This document shows, piece by piece, positions 1-8,160 of a DNA stretch of 64,000 nt. A program made the translations under genes and the position numbers. The number at the start of each line of letters is the position of its first letter. The stretch's first letter is position 1. Origin of the DNA: DASRDB01 sp035652815 (lineage in GTDB: Bacteria > Chloroflexota > Ktedonobacteria > Ktedonobacterales > Ktedonobacteraceae); the NCBI GenBank assembly GCA_035652815.1, contig DASRDB010000008.1, positions 1-64,000 of the forward strand, read 5' to 3'. The notes under the pieces were generated by a model that saw nothing but the letters and a program-made list of their open reading frames with translations, was not told where the DNA came from and made no database searches.

Positions 1-1
1 C

Positions 2-529
2 TATGACATCGTCAAGAAGACGCTGGTGGAGAAACGACAGGTTATTCCCTGCCTGGCTGGCGTGGCCTCGGCGCAGATTGCGCCAAACGGCGACGTGTGG
101 GCCTGCTGCATCCGCGCCGAGTCGGTGGGCAACCTGCGCGAGCACAACTACGATTTCCGTTCCGTCTGGACAACCGCCGAGGCCGATGAGATGCGCCGCA
201 GCATCAAGGCCCGCGAATGCTACTGCCCGCTAGCCAATGCTTCGTACACCAACATGCTCTGCCACGTGCCAACCCTGTCAAGCGTGGCGCTGACGGTAGC
301 GAAAGGAACGGCTGGCGAAGTGCTTTCCTCTAAGGAGCGCGGCAAGTCCGCCAAACTGCGCAACCTGCCGGTCATCAATGCCGTAGATGAGGCGCGCTTG
401 GCGAATGGCACAAATGGCAATGGTCATGCCAAAGCCGCCGTCGCCCGCGAATTGAACGTTATTCAGGCGTTGAGCGATGCGCCATCTGCCAATGGACATC
501 GTGACGAAGGCGTGGAATTGAAGGCATAA
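2..529 (+). CDS. Radical SAM protein, C-terminal part (SPASM-like), 5' end outside window
   Basis: The reading frame is open from the first base of the window, so the gene begins upstream and only about 175 C-terminal residues are visible. Near the start is CLAGVASAQIAPNGDVWACC, followed by a GNL motif and later Cys residues in REC-Y-C and LCH. That pattern of a beta-hairpin with 'G.v..C' and several cysteines is typical of the auxiliary [4Fe-4S] SPASM/twitch region that follows a radical SAM barrel. The catalytic CxxxCxxC is not in view, so the substrate cannot be named. The last ~70 residues are Ala/Gly/Asn-rich and look like a disordered tail. A GTG at position 26 could be mistaken for a start but the frame continues upstream. 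Fairly confident of the family, not of the function. Confidence 0.7.
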   Translation, partial: YDIVKKTLVEKRQVIPCLAGVASAQIAPNGDVWACCIRAESVGNLREHNYDFRSVWTTAEADEMRRSIKARECYCPLANASYTNMLCHVPTLSSVALTVAKGTAGEVLSSKERGKSAKLRNLPVINAVDEARLANGTNGNGHAKAAVARELNVIQALSDAPSANGHRDEGVELKA

Positions 530-582
530 GTGTTTTAGAGGTAGGCGAGGGGAGACACGAAGCCATCCGCGTAAAATCAGCC

Positions 583-655
583 GGAAGCCCCCCGCAAGGG
601 GATGGCTCTACAATACGATGCGGCTTGTAGAGCCATCCCCTTGCGGGGGGCTTCC
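583..655. repeat. Family A dispersed hairpin repeat, copy 1
   Basis: Two perfect 29-base inverted arms (583-611 and 627-655) flank a 15-base loop; the core of each arm reads GCAAGGGGATGGCTCTAC. It lies between two genes that converge, so it may act as a two-way terminator. Related copies are at 4652-4735, 13128-13210, 60961-61033 and a half copy at 48812-48840. Confidence 0.85.
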
Positions 656-667
656 TTATTCTTGTGC

Positions 668-943
668 TTATTCGTTGCGGTGCGAGGGTGATGGCGAAAT
701 AGCCCGCATGCGCGAGTTAGTTTCGTAGAGGAAATCGCGGCGCAGGCGTTCGATCTCGCGGCGTATCTCGGCCAGCTCTTCAGCATGTAGCTGCTCAATG
801 GATGCCAGGCGCTGCTGAAGGAGCAAAAGCTGGTAGGCAATGTCTCCTTTATCCTTATCGCGCGCGGGCGCGTCTATAATGGACATCGCTTCCAATTCAC
901 TATGGATAGAGGTCGAATACTCCTCGTATGGTCCGTTCTGCAT
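668..943 (-). CDS. Small hypothetical coiled-coil protein (91 aa)
   Basis: No family is recognised. The start ATG at 943 is preceded by GGGAGAGA at a good distance, which supports translation. Residues ~35-75 are rich in Leu, Glu and Arg with heptad spacing (LLLLQQRLASIEQLHAEEL), predicting one long helix or coiled coil that could dimerise. No signal peptide, membrane segment or metal site is seen. It stands alone: the next gene on this strand is far away, and the upstream neighbour converges on it across a palindromic repeat. Confidence 0.55.
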   Translation of the reverse strand: MQNGPYEEYSTSIHSELEAMSIIDAPARDKDKGDIAYQLLLLQQRLASIEQLHAEELAEIRREIERLRRDFLYETNSRMRAISPSPSHRNE

Positions 944-1181
944 AAAATGTCTCTCCCTGAAAAATATAGCCTACCGTTCAGTTTGCAGCAATTATCAGGC
1001 ATTTCTTCCATTCTGGCAATGCCATTTGTATCGCAAATAGGATGCATTCGTATCAAGTATACTCAGCTTGTTTTGGCCGCCTGCTTGAAGACGTAGCATG
1101 TTGGGAAAATTGTCCTATAAAGATGAAAGGAAAGGGAGGCTTCACGTTAGATAATAAGAGACGATATATAGAGAGGAATAG

Positions 1182-1235
1182 ATGGTTCAAAGCTATTCCT
1201 TGATAGGCAAGGGGGGAAGATTTGCAATCCTTTAG
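1182..1235 (+). CDS. Possible 17-codon leader ORF before the response regulator
   Basis: ATG at 1182 follows AGAGAGGA and opens 17 codons ending in TAG at 1233-1235, overlapping the TTG start of the response regulator by 14 bases in another frame. A small hairpin (AGGAATAG/CTATTCCT) covers its start. It could couple translation to the downstream gene, or be chance. Confidence 0.22.
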   Translation: MVQSYSLIGKGGRFAIL

Positions 1236-1935
1236 TGAGTCGGTGGAAGATGAGCAGATGCGCGAACGGGCAGGGCGAGAACGGCGGAAACAGGGAAGGA
1301 TTCGTGTGCTGGTGGTGGACGATCATGAGATTGTGCGGCGGGGACTATGCTCGATGTTGGGCGAGCAGGAGGATTTTGAGGTGGTGGGGCAGGCGGGCAG
1401 CGGCAATACAGCCGTAACGCTTGCCAAACAGTTGCAGCCGGATATCGTCTTACTGGACATCTATCTAGGAGCAGCCAATGGGCTGGATATCGCCCAGCAA
1501 TTGCAGCGTGCCTGCCCGGAATCGCGCATCGTCATTCTGACCGGTCTGGCAGACGAGGGGCATCTTCTGCGCGCTATGCGTATTGGCGTGCATGGCTATC
1601 TACAAAAAGCCCTGCCCGTCAGTGAATTGCTGGCCTCGTTACGCGCTGTATATAACGGGGAGCGGGTCATCGGCGAGCCGCGCGCGCTTACCCAGGTGCT
1701 GAACGAGTTCGAGCGCATTACGAAGGAACAGGAACGGGTGCGTTCGGGATTGACCGATCTGGAGATCGAGTTGCTGCGTCTCGCGGCGGAAGGATGCAGC
1801 AACAAGGAGATCGCCGCGCGCCAGTTCTGGAGCGAGGTGACGGTCAAACGCAAGATGCAAGACATTTACCGCAAACTGCAGGTTGCGGACCGCGCCCAGG
1901 CGGTGGCGGAAGCTATGCGCATGGGCTTGATATAG
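1222..1935 (+). CDS. NarL/FixJ-type response regulator
   Basis: An N-terminal receiver domain (VLVVDDHEIV, acidic pair; phospho-acceptor Asp in PDIVLLDIYLG; conserved Lys in LQKALP) is followed by a C-terminal LuxR-type HTH (LTDLEIELLRLAAEGCSNKEIA). It should be a two-component transcription factor activated by phosphorylation. No histidine kinase gene lies beside it, so it is an orphan here. The TTG at 1222 is preceded by GGGGGGAAGA; an ATG at 1258 with an upstream GGAAG is an equally good start and would remove 12 unconserved residues. In the HTH the usual 'LSxxTVKxHxxxIxxKL' appears as FWSEVTVKRKMQDIYRKL, so the family's common His is Arg/Lys here. Confidence 0.9.
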   Translation: MQSFSESVEDEQMRERAGRERRKQGRIRVLVVDDHEIVRRGLCSMLGEQEDFEVVGQAGSGNTAVTLAKQLQPDIVLLDIYLGAANGLDIAQQLQRACPESRIVILTGLADEGHLLRAMRIGVHGYLQKALPVSELLASLRAVYNGERVIGEPRALTQVLNEFERITKEQERVRSGLTDLEIELLRLAAEGCSNKEIAARQFWSEVTVKRKMQDIYRKLQVADRAQAVAEAMRMGLI

Positions 1936-1978
1936 ATGATTGTTTGTAGTGTTTTTTAACCGATAAAAGGGGAAAACC

Positions 1979-2254
1979 ATGACTGTTTGTCCACAATGTG
2001 GAGCCGAAAACGGCGATGATGTAAAAAATTGTAAATCCTGCCGCATCAATTTGTACTGGGCCTACCAGCACTACGAGGAACTGGCAAAGCTGCGCGAGCA
2101 AAACAAATTACCACCGCGCCCACAGTCTGCGTCGTTCCTGGTAGAGACGAGCAAGAAAATCGATGATGGCCCGGCAGCGGACTGGCTGCGCAAGACCATC
2201 CGCAAATTCGGCTTCAAAGACGCGGGAAAGAAAGTCAGCACAATGGCTGATTAA
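1979..2254 (+). CDS. Small zinc-ribbon protein (91 aa)
   Basis: The N-terminus carries two Cys pairs, CPQCG and CKSC, separated by 12 residues, a short zinc ribbon of the kind found in many small bacterial proteins. The rest is charged and helical with no membrane segment. AAGGGGAAAACC precedes the ATG. It follows the response regulator by 43 bases in the same direction and may share its transcript; the function is unknown. Confidence 0.65.
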   Translation: MTVCPQCGAENGDDVKNCKSCRINLYWAYQHYEELAKLREQNKLPPRPQSASFLVETSKKIDDGPAADWLRKTIRKFGFKDAGKKVSTMAD

Positions 2255-2361
2255 ATCAACCCCAACAAAAAAAGGCGACCGCGAGGAAGGAGCCGGAAGA
2301 CACCCGCGAGGGGTGTCTTCCGGCTCCTCGTCATGTCCACAACTTTTTGTTGCGGTTGATT
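2254..2361. terminator. Nested two-way terminator between convergent genes
   Basis: Outer 18-base arms (2254-2271 and 2344-2361, one mismatch) contain A-run and T-run sequence. Inside is a perfect 18-base stem (2288-2305 with 2311-2328, loop GCGAG). Reading either way gives a GC stem followed by a T stretch. The inner stem resembles the family A repeats in its GAAG-CACCCGC core. Confidence 0.75.
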
Positions 2362-2364
2362 GTG

Positions 2365-3405
2365 TTAGCGGGCCGCGCCAGCAAGCGGGGCCATCTGGCT
2401 GGCCTGAGTGACGGATGCTTCGTTCATACCGCCAGCGTTGAACCACTCGGCGGAGAGTTGGATACCGGTGAGCAGGTCAACTTTTGGCTCGAAGCCGAGT
2501 TCGCGGCGGGCTTTCTCCACGCTGTGCTTGTTGTCGCTGCCAAACATCATCGCGCCAAGCTGGGTGACGACGGGTTTGGTGCGCGTCAGGGGAGCTACGA
2601 TTCTTTCCGCAACGATGCTGCCGTAGAAGATGGGAAGATAAGGCAGGTGCAGCGTCGGGCGCTTGCCGCCAACCGCGTCAGCGATGGCGTTGAACATCTC
2701 AAGCTGGGTCAGCGGGCGGTCGTTGGTGATATTGTAGACGTTGCCCGGAGCCTTTGGATGATAGGCGGCCAGCATGAAGCCCTGCACCACATCGGTGACG
2801 TAGCAGAAGGGCAGGTGGTTGTCGCCGCGCCCAATGATGAGGCCCTTGCCATCCTTCATCTTCTGCGCCATGCGGCCAAAGTGCAGGCGGTCGCCAGGGC
2901 CAAAGAAAGTGCCAGGGCGCAGGATGACAGTTTCGACACCACTATTGAGCATCAGGCGGCGCACGAGGCGATCACCTTCGGCTTTGGTGAGCGAATAGGG
3001 ATCGGGATCAGGCCGCAGGGGATCGTTTTCGGTCATGAAACGACCGTGACCGAGGCCGTAGACGGTGTGCGAACTGGTATGCACGAAACGGCGCACTCCG
3101 GCGCGCTGCGCTGCCATATAAAGATTTTCGGTTCCATTGACGTTGACCAGGCGATAGTCTGCAAGCGGACGCCACACGCCCATCATTCCAGCGAGGTGGA
3201 AAATCAAATCGACATCTTTGACGGCAGGTCCGAGCGAACTCGCGTCGGTAATGTCGCCACGCACAACCTCGATCCCTTGCTTAATAAGCTTATCTGCATT
3301 TTCAACTGGCAAGACCAGGGCGCGAATGGTCTCGCCCCGCTCTTGTAATTCTTTAATCAGGTGGCCACCCAGCAGGCCGGTGGCACCAGTTATCAATACA
3401 CGCAT
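2365..3405 (-). CDS. NAD-dependent epimerase/dehydratase (extended SDR)
   Basis: The protein (346 aa) opens with VLITGATGLLGGHL, the GxxGxxG dinucleotide-binding motif of extended short-chain dehydrogenases, and carries the catalytic pair Y-x-x-x-K as YSLTK with an upstream HTSSHTVYG serine region. It resembles the 3-beta-hydroxysteroid dehydrogenase/NAD-epimerase group that modifies sugar nucleotides or similar alcohols; the substrate cannot be read from sequence. I chose ATG 3405 because AAGGAT lies just upstream and the Rossmann motif begins at residue 2; the frame extends to 3471 but those residues are unconserved. The gene is monocistronic and faces the zinc-ribbon gene across a terminator. 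Confidence 0.85.
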   Translation of the reverse strand: MRVLITGATGLLGGHLIKELQERGETIRALVLPVENADKLIKQGIEVVRGDITDASSLGPAVKDVDLIFHLAGMMGVWRPLADYRLVNVNGTENLYMAAQRAGVRRFVHTSSHTVYGLGHGRFMTENDPLRPDPDPYSLTKAEGDRLVRRLMLNSGVETVILRPGTFFGPGDRLHFGRMAQKMKDGKGLIIGRGDNHLPFCYVTDVVQGFMLAAYHPKAPGNVYNITNDRPLTQLEMFNAIADAVGGKRPTLHLPYLPIFYGSIVAERIVAPLTRTKPVVTQLGAMMFGSDNKHSVEKARRELGFEPKVDLLTGIQLSAEWFNAGGMNEASVTQASQMAPLAGAAR

Positions 3406-3622
3406 GTAGTATCCTTCCATCGATAGACAGTGATATATAATTGAGCAGGACAGACTGTCCTTTACCCCCAAATTATGGAACGGTTGAGCGTATTTTTCCA
3501 GGGCCGAATGGCCCTGAAGTACCAGACGAAAGTATCGTATAAGATCAGCAGTAGCTGCACTTTTTTGTGTGGATAAATCGTGATAGAATTACAGTAGGAA
3601 ATGTATCCAGGAGGCATGATAG

Positions 3623-3844
3623 ATGGATTCGGAGAAGACAGCCGAAACAACCCTACAAACCCAACAGGCGGAGACGCTGCCACAAGTATCGAAGCTTCCA
3701 CCACTGCCAAAATGGCCGACATCTCGCCCGGGGCCGATGGTCAAGGAACCACCGCCCGGTGAAAAGCGCATGAAGTTGCGCACCGAGCAGTGCGTCGAAG
3801 TGAACTACGATATGGAACGCGGCAGACGTGTGACCGATATTTAA
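3623..3844 (+). CDS. Small Pro-rich hypothetical protein (73 aa)
   Basis: A strong AGGAGG eight bases before the ATG and a strong hairpin right after the stop argue that this short ORF is real. The product is hydrophilic; the middle is proline-rich (LPPLPKWPTSRPGPMV) and the end is basic and acidic mixed. There is no signal peptide or membrane segment. No family is recognised. Confidence 0.5.
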   Translation: MDSEKTAETTLQTQQAETLPQVSKLPPLPKWPTSRPGPMVKEPPPGEKRMKLRTEQCVEVNYDMERGRRVTDI

Positions 3845-3860
3845 CAAGGGTTTCTTCTCA

Positions 3861-3916
3861 ACAGATAAATGACAGGCAGGGACATCGTGCGATGTCCCTG
3901 CCTGTCATTTATCTGT
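3861..3916. terminator. 26-bp perfect hairpin after the small Pro-rich gene
   Basis: Arms 3861-3886 and 3891-3916 are perfectly complementary around a 4-base loop. It starts 16 bases after the stop codon. There is no long T run, so it may protect mRNA ends as much as terminate. Confidence 0.65.
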
Positions 3917-4021
3917 TCAAATACGCCACATTGATAAACATAGCTTGGTTCCTGGCGTATCCTGGTGTAATATGTGGTGTAAGAAAGCGATGAGGAAGAA
4001 AGTGGATGGAGGGATGACACA

Positions 4022-4600
4022 TTGCAAATACACCAACAAGCCTGCTCTCTTTTTCGCTGGCAAGACGCACTTCTGAGTATTGTACGGCGCTTTGTCCCAT
4101 TGTTCGTGTTGCTGGCCTTATTACTGGGAGCAAGCGCGGGCGTATACGCGATAGAGACCAGCGCACAGGCGTCCTGCCTGGTTAGTCATGGTAAGGCCAG
4201 CATCGCCTCAAATTGCGCAGTGACGGGAACGAATACTCAGGCTTCTTTCCCCACACACAATGTTTTCCCTTACGGCACCTGTACCTGGTGGGCAAATCAA
4301 CGCTATCACCAGTTACACGGCCATTATGTTCCCTGGACGAACGCTGCAATGGCCTGGCAATGGGCGCAGCGCGCCTATCAATACGGCTGGCACGTTTCCG
4401 TCCTGCCCAATCCCGGCTCGATCATCGTGCTTCAACCCTGGATAGAGGGAGCCTACGGAGCCGGACACGTGGCCATCGTCGAAAAGGTGCTGAAGAATGC
4501 GCACGTCATCGCCAGCAATATGAACTGGGGCAGAAATCGGCTGGCGGTTACATATGTAGAGTTTGTAGCGGGGCCGGGGGTGTTGTTTATTTATCAGTAG
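4022..4600 (+). CDS. Secreted CHAP-domain protein (probable peptidoglycan amidase/peptidase)
   Basis: 192 residues. A hydrophobic segment at ~28-48 (FVPLFVLLALLLGASAGVYA) is a signal peptide or membrane anchor after a positively charged start. The rest is a CHAP domain: the catalytic Cys is in FPYGTCTWWANQRY and the His in GAGHVAIVEKV, followed by the NMNW motif near the end. CHAP domains cleave peptidoglycan cross-links or stems. Translation likely begins at TTG 4022 behind GGAGGG; no better ATG is available in frame. It stands alone between a terminator and a repeat. It could serve cell-wall turnover or attack on other bacteria. Confidence 0.85.
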   Translation: MQIHQQACSLFRWQDALLSIVRRFVPLFVLLALLLGASAGVYAIETSAQASCLVSHGKASIASNCAVTGTNTQASFPTHNVFPYGTCTWWANQRYHQLHGHYVPWTNAAMAWQWAQRAYQYGWHVSVLPNPGSIIVLQPWIEGAYGAGHVAIVEKVLKNAHVIASNMNWGRNRLAVTYVEFVAGPGVLFIYQ

Positions 4601-4651
4601 CGCCTCTGTACAAAAAGGCCGCCTGTCTACTGCCTGAAGAGGAGACAAGAG

Positions 4652-4735
4652 GGGAACGAAAGCCACCCGTGAGGGGATGTATCTACATGTGAAATGGGCT
4701 GTAGAGATATTTCCTTGCGGATGGCTTTCGTTCCC
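4652..4735. repeat. Family A dispersed hairpin repeat, diverged copy
   Basis: The arms (4652-4686 and 4701-4735) are imperfect but share the CCACCCG...GGGGAT...TCTAC layout of the other copies. It follows the CHAP gene by 51 bases. Confidence 0.7.
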
Positions 4736-5040
4736 TTTGTAATAAATTGATACCTACCTGCCTGTCTGAAGAGGATGGGTGGCTTTTGTGTTCTAAAGAA
4801 GAACACAAAAAAATAACGCCGATGGAGGGATTAGACAAGCGATGCCCCTTGTTGTTCGCTGATGTTCTCCGTACCCTCAAATTCTCGGTTTTCGGTTCGT
4901 ATTGGTTCTTTTTTGACTGCATAGATACTTTGACGTTGCTACATCATTGCTACAGGGTAAGAATAGATGAGTTTATTTGTTATATGAGCTAACAATTAGC
5001 TATTGACGTATGCAGCAACTTACAATACTACGAAATATAA
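4736..5040. other. AT-rich gene-poor stretch left of the insertion sequence
   Basis: I see no convincing gene. An 81-codon open frame runs through it on the + strand but lacks a ribosome site and shows no protein-like composition. It may be remains of the locus that the insertion sequence entered. Confidence 0.4.
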
Positions 5041-5094
5041 TGACCCTAGAATTTCAGACAAAATTTGAACGGCTCGTAAGGTGTAAACGGAACC

Positions 5095-5403
5095 ATGGAA
5101 AAGAAAACGCGCAAGCACTATAGTGCGGAGTTCAAGGCCAAAGTGGTCAAGGAAATGCTGCGAGAAGAAAAGACCGTGGGGCAATTAGCTGCTGAATATG
5201 GAGTGCATAGTAATATGCTCTACCGCTGGCGAGACCAGGCTCTGGCAGGTTTACCAGGCCTCTTCAATGACCAAGCCGCCCAGGAACTCGCGCAGAAAGA
5301 GGCGGCCTGGCAGCAAGAACGCGAGGCTTTATATGCCGAGATTGGCCGCTTAACCACGCAACTGACGTGGGTGGAAAAAAAATCTCGTGGACTTGGCAAG
5401 TAG
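5095..5403 (+). CDS. IS3-family transposase OrfA (HTH)
   Basis: 102 residues. The N-terminal half (KHYSAEFKAKVVKEMLREE...VGQLAAEYGVHSNMLYRWRDQ) is the helix-turn-helix that binds the IS ends; the C-terminal half is a leucine-rich helix (EREALYAEIGRLTTQLTWVEKK) that multimerises. The frame runs through an A8 tract at 5375-5382 shortly before its stop, the place where IS3 elements usually shift frame to make the OrfAB transposase. Confidence 0.92.
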   Translation: MEKKTRKHYSAEFKAKVVKEMLREEKTVGQLAAEYGVHSNMLYRWRDQALAGLPGLFNDQAAQELAQKEAAWQQEREALYAEIGRLTTQLTWVEKKSRGLGK

Positions 5404-6268
5404 AGAGGAGCGCCAACAGTTGATCGACTGGGAAAAGCGTGAATTGCCCATCACCACACAGGCGCAGTTACTCGGCCTCAGCCGCTCCGGACTCTACTAT
5501 GAGCCGGTGCCGCCCTCGGCGCAGGAGGTTGCTCTCAAGCATCGCATCGACGAGATCTACACAGCCCATCCCTACTATGGCTACCGACGTATCGCGGCGC
5601 AGTTGCACCGGGAAGGGATCGCAGTCAATCAGAAAACGGTGGCCCGCTATATGCAGGAGATGGCTCTGGCCGCCATTTATCCCGGGCCGAACTTGAGCAA
5701 GCGGGCTCACCAAGGGGCTATCTATCCCTATCTGCTGACCAATGTGACCGCGAGTGCGCCCAATCATATTTGGGGCATCGACATCACCTATATCCGCTTG
5801 CGCAGCAGTTGGATGTATCTGGTCGCGATCTTGGATTGGTACTCGCGCTATGTGGTCAGCTGCGAACTGGATCAAAGCATGCAGCAGAGCTTCGTCATGC
5901 AGACCATGCAGCGAGCTCTCGCCCTCGCCAAACCGCAGATTTGCAATAGCGATCAGGGCAGCCAGTTTACCAGCTCGCCGTACACGCAATTGCTGCTGGC
6001 CCATGAGGTGCGCATTAGCATGGATAGTAAGGGCCGCGCTCTCGATAATATCTTTACCGAGCGCTTGTGGCGCACTATCAAATATGAGGAGGTGTATTTG
6101 AAAGACTATGCCACTCCCCGTGAAGCACGAGCAGGCTTGACCGACTACTTACGCTTTTACAATGAGGAGCGTGTGCATCAATCACTTGAGTATCATACCC
6201 CGGCAGAGATTTACTTTGGAAAAGAGAAAGGAGATTGCACCTTAGCAACCCCGATTTCACTGTCTTGA
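5387..6268 (+). CDS. IS3-family transposase OrfB (DDE integrase core)
   Basis: 293 residues with an HTH_21 region (YTAHPYYGYRRIAAQLHREGI) and an rve-type catalytic core. The DDE acidic residues are in IWGIDITYIRL, CNSDQGSQFTS and TERLWRTIKYEE, with the K/R after the last Glu present, so the enzyme looks intact. It overlaps orfA by 17 bases. By base count it lies +1 (equally -2) relative to orfA, not in the -1 phase normal for this family. It may start on its own at GTG 5387, or the A8 tract may have lost or gained a base. Confidence 0.92.
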   Translation: MDLASREERQQLIDWEKRELPITTQAQLLGLSRSGLYYEPVPPSAQEVALKHRIDEIYTAHPYYGYRRIAAQLHREGIAVNQKTVARYMQEMALAAIYPGPNLSKRAHQGAIYPYLLTNVTASAPNHIWGIDITYIRLRSSWMYLVAILDWYSRYVVSCELDQSMQQSFVMQTMQRALALAKPQICNSDQGSQFTSSPYTQLLLAHEVRISMDSKGRALDNIFTERLWRTIKYEEVYLKDYATPREARAGLTDYLRFYNEERVHQSLEYHTPAEIYFGKEKGDCTLATPISLS

Positions 6269-6280
6269 CTTTCTGGGTCA

Positions 6281-6552
6281 CTTTACAATGTAAAAAGGCA
6301 CGTCTCTCAGAAGATGGTTCATGTATTATTTTCAATGCGTTCAATACTATACCAGGGGAAAGCGGTAGGAGATCAGGTGTCAAAGGTTATAGAGGAGAAA
6401 TTGAGTATTTCGGTGTGTTTAGTCCAGATACAGGAAAGTGTTATCTTGTGCCTGTTGATGCTGTTCCAGTAGGACCCGTAAGACTACGGCTGATGCAGTC
6501 CCGAAACAATCAGGAGAAAGGTGTTCGTTGGGCAAAGGAATTTGAAATTTAG
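6281..6552 (+). pseudogene. Truncated PD-(D/E)XK endonuclease, C-terminal remnant
   Basis: Directly after the right IS end the + frame reads a ~90-residue tail with YRGEIEYFGVFSPDTGKCYL, VPVDAVP, LRL and EKGVRWAKEFE. This layout (Y-x-G-x-I-D/E-Y-F, YLVPV, LRL, WA-x-D/E-F/Y-E) matches the end of the small PD-(D/E)XK 'group I intron-type' nuclease family. The catalytic N-terminal half is missing, and is not found on the left of the IS, so this is a fossil. The open frame runs back into the IS only by chance (TTG at 6235). Confidence 0.7.
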
Positions 6553-6605
6553 CGTTGTTCCAACGTTGCCATATATATTGACGCTTGTGGTATCATTTGC
6601 TTGCC

Positions 6606-6678
6606 GGGGCTGTAGCTCAGTGGATAGAGCGTCGGTTTCCTAAACCGTGCGTCGGAGGTTCGAGTCCTCTCAGCCCCA
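6606..6678 (+). tRNA. tRNA-Arg (anticodon CCU)
   Basis: The cloverleaf folds: acceptor GGGGCTG with CAGCCCC, D arm GCTC/GAGC, anticodon loop TTCCTAA giving CCU (reads AGG), T arm GGAGG/CCTCT with TTCGAGT. The first anticodon-stem pair is a U-U mismatch. CCA is not encoded. tRNA ends are common integration sites and a nuclease remnant lies just upstream. Confidence 0.95.
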
Positions 6679-6680
6679 CT

Positions 6681-6724
6681 AATAAAACAGGCTGCTTCCT
6701 TTGTGAGAAGCAGCCTGTTTTATT
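6681..6724. terminator. 18-bp hairpin terminator after tRNA-Arg, shared with rho
   Basis: Arms 6681-6698 and 6707-6724 are perfect; the stem is flanked by A and T runs on both sides, so it can end transcription from the tRNA on one strand and rho on the other. Confidence 0.85.
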
Positions 6725-6729
6725 GTACA

Positions 6730-7977
6730 TTATCCCCTACCCAACGAGGCCAGGAACTCCGTGTTATTCCGTGTTTTTGCCATTTGTTGCAGCAGGGCTT
6801 CCATCGCTTCGAGGCCGCGCTGATCCGAAAGGGTGGAGAACATGCGGCGCATGACGACGACGGCGCGGTAGGTTGGCTCGTCGTAGAGCAGTTCTTCGCG
6901 GCGGGTGCCGGAGAGGGCGATGTCGATGGCCGGGAAGATGCGGCGCTCGGCAAGCTTGCGGTTTAGCACCAGTTCCATGTTGCCTGTGCCTTTGAACTCT
7001 TCGTAGATCACGTCGTCCATGCGGCTGCCGGTATCGACGAGCGCGGTGGCGATAATGGTCAGGCTGCCGCCTTCCTCGATTTTACGGGCCGCGCCAAAGA
7101 AACGTTTCGGCATAATCAGAGCGGCGGGATCGAGACCGCCGGAGAGGCTGCGACCGCTTGGCTCAACGTCGAGGTTGTAGGCGCGGCTCAGGCGCGTGAT
7201 GCTATCGAGCAGAACCACCACGTCTTTTCCGCTTTCGACCAGACGTTTGGCGCGCTCCAAAACCATCTCGGCGAGGTAGGTATGAGCCTGGGTCGGCTCG
7301 TCAAAGGTCGAACTGACAACTTCGGCTTTGACCGAGCGTTTGAGGTCTGTCACCTCTTCGGGGCGTTCGCCGATCAGCGCGATGAGAACGTGAACGTCTG
7401 GATGGTTCTGGGCGATGGCGTTGGCGATGGTGGCGAGCAGGATAGTTTTACCGGCCTTTGGCGGCGCGACGATCAGGCCGCGCTGGCCGCGACCGATAGG
7501 GGCAACCAGGTTGATAAGGCGGCCCGAAAGGTTGTTGGGCGTGGTTTCCAGGTTGAATTGCTCGCGTGGGAAAACGGGCGTCAGGTTCTCGAAGCGCGGG
7601 CGATGGCGCGCTGCATCGGGATCGAGGTCGTTGACGCTTTCGACGCGCAGCAAGCCTGCGTATTGTTCGTGATCTTTGGGCGGGCGCGCATAACCAGCGA
7701 CCATATCGCCCTGGCGCAAACCAAAGCGGCGAATCTGCGAGGGCGAGACGTAGATATCACGCGGCCCAGGCAGGAAACGCTCGCGGCGCAAGAGACCAAA
7801 ACTATCGGGCAGGATATCTAACACGCCTGCCACGTAGACCCCCTCTTGCTGTTCTGGCGCGCGAAGCGCCTGCTCAGGCGCGAAGTCCTGAACGTGCTGG
7901 TTGTCTGGAAGTGTTTGAATGTCGAATGAACCATTCATCATAGTGTGTATTGTGGAGGCAGGAGAGAGCCTGCCCAT
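6730..7977 (-). CDS. rho: Transcription termination factor Rho
   Basis: 415 residues. An N-terminal RNA-binding cold-shock-like domain (VAGVLDILPDSFGLLR) is followed by the RecA-type hexameric helicase core with Walker A APPKAGKT (~residues 172-180), Walker B DVVVLLDSITRLSRAYN and the Q/R-loop region SLSGGLDPAAL. The extra N-terminal insertion seen in many actinobacterial and Chloroflexi-type Rho proteins is absent or very short. The start is uncertain: at ATG 7977 the AAAGGAG touches the start codon with no spacing, while the ATG pair at 7938/7941 has no clear ribosome site. The leader contains a GC hairpin (8075-8096), possibly part of autogenous control. Confidence 0.95.
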   Translation of the reverse strand: MGRLSPASTIHTMMNGSFDIQTLPDNQHVQDFAPEQALRAPEQQEGVYVAGVLDILPDSFGLLRRERFLPGPRDIYVSPSQIRRFGLRQGDMVAGYARPPKDHEQYAGLLRVESVNDLDPDAARHRPRFENLTPVFPREQFNLETTPNNLSGRLINLVAPIGRGQRGLIVAPPKAGKTILLATIANAIAQNHPDVHVLIALIGERPEEVTDLKRSVKAEVVSSTFDEPTQAHTYLAEMVLERAKRLVESGKDVVVLLDSITRLSRAYNLDVEPSGRSLSGGLDPAALIMPKRFFGAARKIEEGGSLTIIATALVDTGSRMDDVIYEEFKGTGNMELVLNRKLAERRIFPAIDIALSGTRREELLYDEPTYRAVVVMRRMFSTLSDQRGLEAMEALLQQMAKTRNNTEFLASLGRG

Positions 7978-8160
7978 CTCCTTTCAAGGAACTGGTATTT
8001 CTCTTTGCAGCATAATCGCGTCATGCAAGAGCAATGACGGAATGAAAAAAGTATTCAGATACAATCCTGAAGATGCACGCGCACACGGTCGCGTGCAATG
8101 TTGTGAAGGTTGTCACTTATGTAAACAACAAGGGAGAGTATTCTATTCCATCCAAAGATG

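Larger units (their letters stand above)
5041..6280 (+). mobile_element. IS3-family insertion sequence (1240 bp)
   Basis: Two overlapping transposase frames are bracketed by imperfect inverted ends: TGACCCTAGAATTTCAGACA at 5041 and, read inward from 6280, TGACCCAGAAAGTCAAGACA. TG...CA termini, size and the orfA/orfB plan fit IS3. No matching short direct repeat is visible outside the ends (ATAA on the left, CTTT on the right), so the original target duplication is lost or one flank has been rearranged. Confidence 0.85.

Noticed and set aside
2347..3348. 333-codon frame on the + strand
   Set aside because: It is the reverse of the well-supported epimerase gene and has no credible motif.
4747..4992. 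81-codon open frame left of the insertion sequence
   Set aside because: No ribosome site and no protein-like composition; I also checked it as the missing nuclease half and found no match.
6281..6552. Remnant considered as a complete small nuclease gene
   Set aside because: Its only start lies inside the insertion sequence and the catalytic half is missing.
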